Below the pieces are notes generated by a model. The model saw only the letters and a list, made by a program, of their open reading frames with translations. It was not told the DNA's origin and searched no databases. Of a DNA stretch of 64,000 nt, positions 55,111 to 64,000 are shown piece after piece (within the stretch, counting starts at the first letter, position 1; the number at the start of each line of letters is the position of its first letter). The translations under genes were made by a program, and so were the position numbers. Origin of the DNA: Brachionus manjavacas (Eukaryota > Rotifera > Eurotatoria > Ploima > Brachionidae); NCBI GenBank assembly GCA_019054805.1, contig JAHQIY010000001.1, forward strand, positions 11,856,501 to 11,920,500. The letters are read 5' to 3'.

Positions 55111-58100
55111 ATGGAGCTGACGTCTATCAAAGCCTGCTCTGCAATGAAATCACTGCCAGATTTAAAATATTTTATGAGTTTTTTATTTGTATTAACAATA
55201 GTTCGGAGTAGTGCAGCATTGTCTTTACAAAAGCGATGGGCTCTCCTAAATGTTACTTCAGTGGCATCTTCAGGATCAGATGATCTAAACAAAAATATGC
55301 TATTTTCCGACTCAGCATTGTACAGTCTCTACTCGCCAATTTACGAAGTGTATGGCCAGCTGATCGAGGCCAAAAATGTTGACGAAAACCTAAATGACTC
55401 ATCAGAAAACCAAACATTGACCAACAATGGATGCTCAAATTACATTAATGCCAATTTGCCAGAAAATTATATTGTGCTGGTTAGCAGAGGTGTTTGCACA
55501 TTCGAACAAAAAGTTCAAACAGCAGTTGCCAACAAAGCCTCGGCAGTGATCATTTATAACAATGACCAAAATGTGATTACAATGTTCATAAGAAGTGAGT
55601 TTTTCTAATTTAAAATTCAAGAAAAGAATTGGAAGTAATTTTGGCTTCAAGATACATCTGTACCGAGCATCATGGTATCCGAATATGTGGGTAATTTGCT
55701 TAAAAAATTGGCGGCCCACTCGACAGTTTTTGTATCAATTAAACCAGGCCCGGTAGAATTTATTCAAAGCGGCAGTTTACCGTCCAGATCAAGTGTTTAC
55801 TTTGTTGCCTTTGCTTTTTTAAGCGTCGTTCTTGTTACTTTTATTTGGCTCACTGTCTATTATATCCAAAAGTTTAGATATCTAAATACCAAAAAACGCC
55901 TCGACGTAAATACAATTTTAAATTTATTTATTTTAATTTTTTTCAAATTGATAATATTTTTAATCTTTAATTAGAATTTTTTTTTAAAGAGCAAAAAACT
56001 AATTTTTGATTATTGACAGGTTTTTATTAGATCAGATATTTTTTCAAATAAGGGGTAATGTTTATTACAATTAGGTTTTAAATATTTTTCAATATTTTTT
56101 CTTAAATTTAAAAAAAAATGATTGAAAATTGCTGACTTTTTTTTCAAATATAAATGGGTGTAGAATAAAAAATGACACAAAATTAATTTTGTAAAAATTA
56201 AAAAAAATTTTTTAACAAAGGCTTTGAATTTGTTTTTTTAAATTATAACTGAACTTTCCTATTTTGAAAAAATAATATTAGTTAAGGTATTTAACTCTAT
56301 GACGACGTTTGATACCGATCCTAGAGCGAATAGTCTTGGCATGGTCTTATACAACCTTTTGGATCCATATTGCTCAGGCAAGTTTGAATCTTGTTTTCGA
56401 GTTGCTTAAGATTTTCATAAACTTTAGTTTTCAAATTTCTTCGATTGGTCGTGCTTTTGGTACGACCAATGCTGGATTTACTTCTTTGGAAACATACTTT
56501 ATATTTTTATTTAAAGTATGAGAATATGTAACATATAATTCTGTACCATATTCTCATACTGAGATGATGCTAAGTCGGGTCAAATACATAGTTGCCATCC
56601 TGATAATATTCTTTAATTATTGGTTCAAGTCGTTTCCAAATACACTCTCCAAGGTAGACATGTTGATTGACCGCTAAACCATTAGGTACAAAATATGGTT
56701 CACATGCAAAATATGGTTGTAAATTTGCCTACAAGGCCATTAATTTTTCTTCAAATTTTTTAACTTACTTGTTCTTTACACTCTCCGGTGTCTTTCTAAC
56801 GTTACTGCTGTAAAATGAATCGCCTTAAAACTTCATCTTTTGGCAAATTTTGGTAACTTTTTATAAAGTTGTACAAACCTTTTTTCATGGTTTCGTACAT
56901 TTTTTTTCAACTTAATGATAAAATTTTTATTTATTTTAAAGCTAAGATCAGCCTGATTTTAAATTTTGAAAAAAATTGGAAAAGGTCTTGCCCACTCTTA
57001 TAGCAAATTAAACTAAACTTTTGTGCCATTTTTTATTCTACACCCGTTATGCAAAAAGTTTTGGCACTTTTTTTTCGTTAATATCCGCATTTTGAATAAA
57101 AATTTTGAATATTAATATTTTACGTTAATTTTCGTGATTTGACAAAATTTTACGATGATTCATGTAATTTCCCGTAAATAAGTGAATTTTTCCTTTAGTA
57201 TTTTACATTAATTTACATTAATTATCGTAAAATTTTGTCAAATCACGAAAATTAACGTAAAATATGGTAAAACCCTTGTATCATTAATTCTTTTAATTTG
57301 ATCTATTCATAAACGAATTAACGAGACCCTACGCTATGGTTAAGTCCACTGACTAAATAATTTACTTTTAATTTATCTAACGATTAAAATCATTTTCTGT
57401 TATTTGGTTTGTTTCGAATTTTAAAAATTTTTATTTGTTAAGAGTCTAATTTTATCTTATAGATTTTATTAATTTTAAATAGAAGAAGTTTCTTAGATAA
57501 TATTAATTGGGAATTATTCAGAGTTGTTTAAAAGTCACAAGACTCGAGTCAAGTCCAAGTTCGGACTTTTTTTTTTCTGATAGGAACTCATTAAAAAAAA
57601 ATTATAGGAACTCTTAAACAACTCTTTTCAGTTTTGCTCGAATTCTACTATCAATTAATTTTAAATTTTATATTGAAAAAAAAATTTTTTAAGGAACTTA
57701 ATACTTAATGTTATTAAAAAATTTAAGAGTTGAAATTCAATTTAATTTTAATTTAAAAAATTAAAAGTTTTTTTTTTAATTTTAAAGGACAAACTTAAAA
57801 AAGCGACATTAAAAGCTTTGGCCAAAATGGAAGTCAGAAAAATATCAAATGGAGATAAAGTAAATTTAAAATGAAATAAATTAATCAAGATATCTTTTAA
57901 ATTTTTCTTCGAAGGAATTAAATGAAACATGTGCAATTTGTTTAGAAAATTATCAAGAAAATGATCAAATTAGAGAATTACCATGCGGGTTTATATTTTT
58001 TTCTGACTTAATTTTTAAAAAATTTAGATCTAATTTTTCCCGTCTTAGACATTATTTCCATCAAAAAGATGTTGATCTTTGGCTGCTAGAACATCGAAAT

Positions 58101-58529
58101 TGTCCGATGTGTAAAATTAATATTATTCAAGCTTGTGGTATTGAAGTAATTTAAATTAAAATTATCGGAAACCTATTAATATTAATTTTTAATTCATTTA
58201 AGTTACAAGGATCACAAAATTTTTGCCATAAATTTCTGAGAATTAGACGAATGTTTCGAAATTCAGCCGTGGAAGCTGTCAACGAAGCAGAAGTTTCCAG
58301 AGCAAGTGCAGATATGAATCTTGAGTCAGTTTCAGTCTCAACAAATGCAAACAATTTCCAAATTTCACATAATGATCCTGAATTGAATATTAATGAGACA
58401 ACTGATGATAACATTAACGTTTCAAAAAGTCCCAATTTACAAACAACAATGATAAATTCTACGACATCTAATAACCAAGGCGAAAATGATATCACACATT
58501 CCAACAGAACGAACAAAATCGATGTTTAA
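55111..58529 (+). CDS. PA-TM-RING E3 ubiquitin ligase, paralogue 2 (RNF13/goliath type)
   Basis: Six exons (55111-55594, 55652-55905, 57788-57859, 57915-57988, 58049-58145, 58203-58529) close in phase to 435 aa. The signal sequence is preceded by a short N-terminal extension; Met22 (MSFLFVLTIVRSSAALS) would be a more typical start. The protease-associated domain has NNGCSNYI, YIVLVSRGVCTFEQKVQTA and ASAVIIYNND, followed by one transmembrane helix (VAFAFLSVVLVTFIWLTVYY). RING-H2 residues are C276, C279, C294, H296, H299, C313, C316; Asp302 stands where the sixth ligand, normally Cys, is expected. The tail is Ser/Asn/Thr-rich. Three exons (72, 74 and 97 nt) are identical in length to those of the upstream paralogue, so the pair arose by tandem duplication. 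Intron 2 contains a mariner relic and a fold-back. Confidence 0.9.
56156..57045 (-). mobile_element. Tc1/mariner-family relic with inverted termini
   Basis: GGGTGTAGAATAAAAAATGA at 56156 is mirrored at 57019-57045 by TTTTGTGCCATTTTTTATTC plus TACACCC, with one mismatch over about 27 bp. Inside, the minus strand reads PYFVPNGLAVNQHVYLGECI, WKRLEPIIKEYYQDGNYVF, then after stops SSIGRTKSTIEEI and VVxDHAKTIRSRIGIKRRH. These match Tc1/mariner DDD/E transposases (PxxxxxGxxVNxxxYxxxxL...YxFxPDxAxxH...HxxxIRxRI). Inactive. About 890 bp, in intron 2 of PA-TM-RING paralogue 2. Confidence 0.85.
57116..57265. repeat. Fold-back with perfect 41-bp arms
   Basis: The arm at 57116-57156 (ending GACAAAATTTTACGAT) is exactly the reverse complement of 57224-57264 (beginning ATCGTAAAATTTTGTC). 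The loop is about 67 bp and itself contains TTACATTAATTTACATTAAT. A related but diverged sequence occurs near 59607-59650. Confidence 0.85.
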
Positions 58530-58799
58530 GATAATTATTTTTTTCAAACTGTAAAGTATTAATTTTTAACTTCTTTATTTAATAAAATTTTATTTTTTTT
58601 AAATTGCGCAATTTAATTGATGTAAATCTTCTTACAAAAAATGGTTTATCATTTAAACCTTTTTACATTACTCATCAAGAATAATAAAAAACATTTAAAG
58701 TTTAAAAAAATGCTGATTTTTTTAAATTAAAATTTTATCATTAATAAAAAATATGATTTTTATCATATGGGTTAAATTTTAAGCAAGCCTAAAATAACA

Positions 58800-58819
58800 G
58801 TCTCTATGGCGCAATCGGC

Positions 58820-58856
<37 letters not shown>

Positions 58857-58873
58857 GAATCCACCTAGGGACG
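58800..58873 (+). tRNA. tRNA-Asn (GTT)
   Basis: A 74-nt cloverleaf: acceptor GTCTCTA pairs with TAGGGAC apart from a G-T wobble, D arm GCGCAATCGGCTAGCGC, anticodon stem TTCGG/CCGAA with anticodon GTT at 58834-58836, T arm GGTGGTTCGAATCCACC. Internal A and B boxes are intact, there is no intron, and a T run follows (ATATTTTTTG), suitable for pol III termination. CCA is not encoded, as usual in eukaryotes. Confidence 0.97.
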
Positions 58874-59074
58874 ATATTTTTTGCTAAAAAAATTTTTATT
58901 TTTATTTAATATAATTAAAATTTTATTTAGATCATTAATAAAAAAAAATTTTAAGACAACACAAATAAAATATAATGAAACAATTTTTTGGAATATTTAT
59001 GTTTTTATACAAATTTAATAATAAGTGCTAATTTGATTAATTATTTAATGATTTATTTTTAATTGAAGCTTTAA

Positions 59075-59145
59075 GCACTGGTGGTTCAGTGGTAGAATGC
59101 TCGCCTGCCACGCGGGCGGCCCGGGTTCGATTCCCGGCCAGTGCA
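59075..59145 (+). tRNA. tRNA-Gly (GCC)
   Basis: A 71-nt cloverleaf: acceptor GCACTGG/CCAGTGC with discriminator A, anticodon GCC at 59107-59109 in loop CTGCCAC, T arm CCGGGTTCGATTCCCGG. No intron, and a pol III terminator-like TTTTATTTTTT run follows. It lies 201 bp downstream of tRNA-Asn on the same strand. Confidence 0.97.
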
Positions 59146-62100
59146 TTTTATTTTTTCGTGAAACTATTTTTAATATGAATAAAAGTTGAATAATTTTTGA
59201 TCTTTCGTTACTTAACTAAAAATTTATGAAGGTAAATCCAAACTTCTAAATTTCAATTCCAAAATTTTAACATCCTATTTTTAAACATTCTTCAATGAAA
59301 ATCAGATACTTTAAAAAAAAATTAAATTTTAATAGCACTAGTTTTCAACCTTTCAGATTCCAATAATTTTCTATTTTAAAAATAATTTCAAAAAAAATAT
59401 TAAAATTTAAAGCTGTTTTTGATCATTTATTTTTTTATTTTTTTTTTAATGACGTAAAAATCAAATTTTTTAAGAGAATGTAGTGAACCTAATTTTTTTT
59501 CTTTCAAGGCTTAAGATTTTTATGCCATTTTAAGTCCTTACTTTTCATGTTCAGATTCTAAGTACTTTTTGCTTAAAGTTAATCAATTTGATTATTGCTA
59601 TTGTAGAAATTAACGTAATTTTTTTGTCAAATTACGGAAATTACGGTAAAAGAAAGTCCCAAAATTTCTTTTAAAAAAATTCTTTTTCTTGAAAATTTTA
59701 AATTTTTCAAATAATTTATACCTATTAAAATGAAATGTCGAATTTTTTTTGTAAAATTTGGTAAATTTAACTTGTTTTAACCAATTTTTTGTGTTAATTC
59801 AAAGTCTCATCCTATAGATTATAAAAATTTTTTTTTTTAATTTTCTCATTTAATGTATTTAATTTATTTTAATTATACTTTATAATTAATATTTTGGATG
59901 AAAATTTATAACTCTAGATGAACAAGCTTAACTTCAGGTGAACAAGGTAGGTCACTTATTCGTGAACAAAATTGTAGGCGAATAGATTGTTCACCCAACC
60001 TAAGAACAGGATTTTTTCACCTTTTGTGTGAACAAAAGTTCTCATAAACCACTAGATCCAAGAATTTTCTTTGTAAAAATTTCAATTTTTTAATAAAGAA
60101 CTAATAGTTCTCGTCATCTTTTTTCAGCTATATTTCCACAATCCAAAGCAGTAAAAAAATTTTCGTTTTAGTCTGTACAATTTTTAATATTGATTAAGAA
60201 AATATTTAATATTTTTAACACAAAACACATATTTTTTTAGATTTAATAATTGAATAAATTTAATTATCCTCTAAACAGATAGTAAATTCTCCTAATATTT
60301 GACATTGATTGACATTCGAAAATATTAATTATTATGCTCTTTCCAGACAATTACTACTTGAACAAAAAGCTTCCTTTATTTCGTTTGATTCAAATTAACT
60401 TAAAAAAATGTACTTTAGCTTTAGGCAAGTTTAGTTTATTTTGTACAATTAAATTTTAATCGATTTGTTTCCATAGAGTTTGATTATCTGAATAAGAATT
60501 ATCTAATTGAAGTTTATTCAAGCAAAGCAGCTTAGTATTGTTTGCAAATGTTATTTTAAGCATCAAAATGTCATTCGAAATTCGGAGAGATGTCTAGCAT
60601 GGATAAGAGTCAAAAATGTTATGTAATTGATTTCTTATTTTTTTTAAAAGAATATTCAAATAATAGAGATGAAGCGATAAGAAATACCTGAAGCTAATTA
60701 AAATTGATCAACAATTGGCATCGACACTCTGAAAAACTCGGACTTTTGTACTTATCAAATATTTAAATCAGTCTATGAACTGATCGCATTTTAAATTGTT
60801 CAAATCTTATCAAAATTTAAAATCTAAAACACGTAAATTATAGCGTGATTTCACTTGGCTTTTAGATGATCCAAAAATATTAGATACTCACATTAAATCT
60901 TCGGGCTAAAAACGATTCATTCAGATCCTTAGGTAAAACTATTTTGATGAGGCCAAAAATTTCGTTCTTGAATTAGGTTCCAGGCTGAACATAATTGTTG
61001 ATTTTGTGATCAATAATATAAGACAAAAAATTCAAATTTTTTTTTGACAGAAAATAATTTTTAAATTTATTTTTGAAAGTAAAAAAATCAAAACTGATTT
61101 TGATATCTCTGCTGAAATTGAAAATAGGCAAATTTATCAAACATGATACTTAAAAAATGCGGTGGAATAAACATAAAAGCTTTTTGAGCTGAATGAATAA
61201 TATGTTTAATAAACACTTGAATTTGAGAATTAAAAATTAAAATATAAAATAAATTCTGAGTTGTAACTTGAATTGAACGATTTTTTTAAAAAAAATTTCA
61301 CCGTTTTCAATCTTATCAGATCAATATTCAGCTTTTTGTTGATAACACTGTTGATCATACATTTTTTTACCTTAAATCTATATGGTATTTTTTTCAGTAA
61401 AAATCATATAATTATTGTTCATTTATTAATAATTTTTTAATTATCAAAATAAAAAGTTTGAATATATTTTTTAATATTTAGATTTATTTTTATTATGAAA
61501 AATTAATTATGAAAATTATGCTCACTTTGAATTTTGATTATTAAAAGGATATTAATAAATGAATAATAATTTAAAAATTCAAAAAAAATAAGTGAATTAA
61601 GAAATTAATTGATATGTCAAAAAAGAATTCAATTTTTACTTTAAAAAATACCAAATAAATTTAAGGTAAAAAATGTATTCACAAAATAAAACCTTGCCGC
61701 ATGTTTTGTTATTCACAATTAAATCTATGCTTAGAATTTTATCTAACACCTAAACACTTTCGTTTGATTCTATTATCATAGATATATTAATAATCACTAA
61801 TATAATGAAGCTTTAAAATTATCAATCAAAGCCTAAAATTAACCAGCAGTCGTTTAATTCAGTCCATTTATTTTTTTTCAGTTGCTTTGAAAAAATTTAA
61901 AGAAACTTCAGTCTTTCATTAAGCCTGTAAATGAGCCCATGCATTCATTTTCTGATTTCAGGTTTTTGAATTGAATTGAAGATTATTTAAAAAAAATTTT
62001 AATTAAAAATGCATTTTAATATTTTATTTTTAAAAATAAATTTAGTTTTAGAACTCAGGGAATTTGGAATGGATCTTAGTCCTCCCTTTTAAAAGCATGA

Positions 62101-63280
62101 AGTAAGAGTATAATTTGGTGTTGAAAATTTTAGTTAAGTTTTAAATGAGGTCTGAAAATAAAGAAAAATGGAATTTTTTAGAATAATAAAATTATTGTCA
62201 AGCAAATGCATTGACAAAAATAATATTAAACAGTTCGATATCTTTTATCGCATAATAAAGCAGAATTTTTTATACAATATAATGAAATTTTTTTGATGAA
62301 AAAAATTTACTCTAGAAAATTATTAAAATAATTCCACAAATTTTGTGTATAGTTTGTATAATCCAAAAAAATATCCAAATTCATAAGAAAATTTTAAATA
62401 ACTAATTTTTGAGTTATTTGTAAAATATTTGAAATAAAATGATGAGACTGCTACTTATTATTTTCTATATATGTTAACAAATAAAATTAATCTATTATAA
62501 ATATTTCTAATGATTTAAAATTCTCTTTTGATCTTTTTCTAAATATACAAAGAATAATTAGTTTGTCTTTCAAATTATAGCAGTTTATCTGATAATTAAT
62601 TCTTATATAATATTCTGTTAAATTTCTAAATTATAGCTTTATAATTTTAAGAGCTGTTAATTGGAATAAACAAGATTTTAACTAAAATTAATTCAAAACT
62701 TCCAGATTTTTATTATTAGAATGCTAATAATATATAAATTGATTAAATTATTTTAGGAATAACAATGAAATAACTTTATTTAATAAGAAAGTCGCAAAAA
62801 AATTTTCAATCATTGTTAATGGAAAGATAACAGGAGTATATTAAAAACATTCACAATAAGTATTATTTTAAATCATTGAATTTCAGTAATTAAATGTACT
62901 AAATATGATTTTCAATCTGAATATTCAAGAATATTTCTAAACATAATTATACTAACAAAAAAATGAAAAAATATCAAATTTTATTTTAATTAAATTTTTA
63001 ATTTAAAATCCTATTTAATTTAATCAAAAAATAAATCTTACAAAAATATTGAATATTTAAATGAGCTCTTATCAAAGAGTCGCATAAATATATTAAAAAT
63101 TGTGTTATCCTTTTTTGCTCTTTTTTTTAAATTTAAACATATCAATAAATTGAAATCAATATAAATTTGAATCAATTTTTATCGATCAAAACTTTATCCT
63201 TACTAGATAAAATACTTTTATCTACAATTAATAACAAACTGAAATGAAAAGCTGTATTAAAATAAAAGGGAAAAAAATTT
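59146..63280. other. AT-rich region without genes
   Basis: No open frame of coding character on either strand. At 59920-60060 there are several GTGAAC/GTTCAC motifs and an ACTAGATCC end resembling a very diverged copy of the arms of the Mutator-like family. Otherwise A/T runs and scattered stops. Confidence 0.45.
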
Positions 63281-63289
63281 ACACAAATT

Positions 63290-63840
63290 TGCTCTGCTTG
63301 GAGTATAAGGCGTCCACACTAAGGCGCCATACGATTCTGAATATAATATAGAATCATTCTTTTCACAGTGATTTGAGCGACTAAACTGATGCAAAAACCC
63401 AATATGATAAGAAAACAAAAACTATTAAAAATAAAAAAAGAACATGCAAATCTGTTCTCATCATTTGTGGGTTTTAAAAGATCTTCAAAAATACAAAACA
63501 GAATTAAAAAAAAATGACATTCAGACAAATTCATAAACGTAGCCCGGAGCTTTTAATAATGACTTCGATCACATCATTTGAACCAAATTACTGTGCCTAG
63601 AAAATGGCCATGGTTCTTCGCAGGCATACATTGCAAAAATATTGTCGAAACACAATCACTTCGATTTTCATTTTAATGTTTCAAGACACAAATTGTTTTG
63701 TGCGAGAAGTTTGAACAATTCCCTAGCTTTATATTGTTGTAGTGTGGTTTTCTTTCTTGCATTCATTGTACCAGGAAAAGATTGGATTGTTTTAACTGTT
63801 TTAATTTTCATTAAAAAGAACAAATAGACATTCAATTACG
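63290..63840 (-). other. GC-richer segment with a 71-codon membrane-like frame
   Basis: Less AT-biased than its surroundings. The minus-strand frame 63319-63534 starts MNLSECHFFLILFCIFED, has a hydrophobic stretch FNSFCFLIILGFCISLVAQI and ends YIQNRMAP. Upstream on the same strand, MYACEEPWPFSRHSN stops before joining. No splice chain could be closed and no family is recognised. It could be an exon of an unidentified gene or a relic. Confidence 0.25.
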
Positions 63841-64000
63841 AATCTATTTCTTTAAATACCATCTCCAATTCATACAAATAAATATAATTTCAAGCTATTT
63901 ATTAGAGTTGCCTAGTAATACCAATCAATATAATATATCTTTAGCGATGTCCCCATCGCTCAGGTATATCAATATTCAATCCTATTGAGTCTGACTTGAG

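Overview
The window is an AT-rich (roughly 75-80% A+T) nuclear segment of an invertebrate animal. Genes are split by many short GT-AG introns, two tRNA genes sit alone in the AT-rich background, and the introns and spacers are crowded with eroded transposons (non-LTR retrotransposons, Mutator-like, hAT, Tc1/mariner). Base composition, gene style and repeat content fit a monogonont rotifer such as Brachionus; this is inference, and no marker here proves the species.

Layout. 1-589: edge of a minus-strand gene encoding a charged coiled-coil protein. 965-1796: an orphan two-exon piece that resembles the C-terminal regulatory domain of SREBP. 2220-4888: a decayed Mutator-like element with its own nested small transposon. 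5720-9286: two divergent paralogous genes for unusual proteins in which every second residue is proline. 11081-12032: a hAT element with intact 15-bp terminal repeats and 8-bp target duplications. 14884-16383: a RING finger fused to a TMEM272-like four-helix membrane domain. 18630-24116: complete eIF5B. 25617-26166: a pyrimidine-rich 11-bp minisatellite. 26640-42292 (minus): AASDH, the adenylation / acyl-carrier / PQQ-repeat protein, with introns swollen by retrotransposons. 42616-49689 and 55111-58529: two tandem paralogues of PA-TM-RING ubiquitin ligases (RNF13/goliath type). 58800-58873 and 59075-59145: tRNA-Asn(GTT) and tRNA-Gly(GCC). 59146-64000: AT-rich sequence with no convincing gene.

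For eIF5B, the RING-TMEM272 fusion, both PA-TM-RING genes and both proline-repeat genes, reading-frame phase was followed through every splice junction and closes exactly. AASDH closes everywhere except at the exon 2/exon 3 join, which lies next to a retrotransposon insertion.

The most notable observations are the divergent proline-alternating gene pair with mirrored TATA boxes; the RING-TMEM272-like fusion; replacement of the same zinc-binding cysteine by an acidic residue (Glu, Asp) in both RING-H2 paralogues; a partial duplicate of AASDH exon 6 inside the following intron; and a Mutator-like element present both with transposase remains and as an internally deleted derivative 45 kb away.
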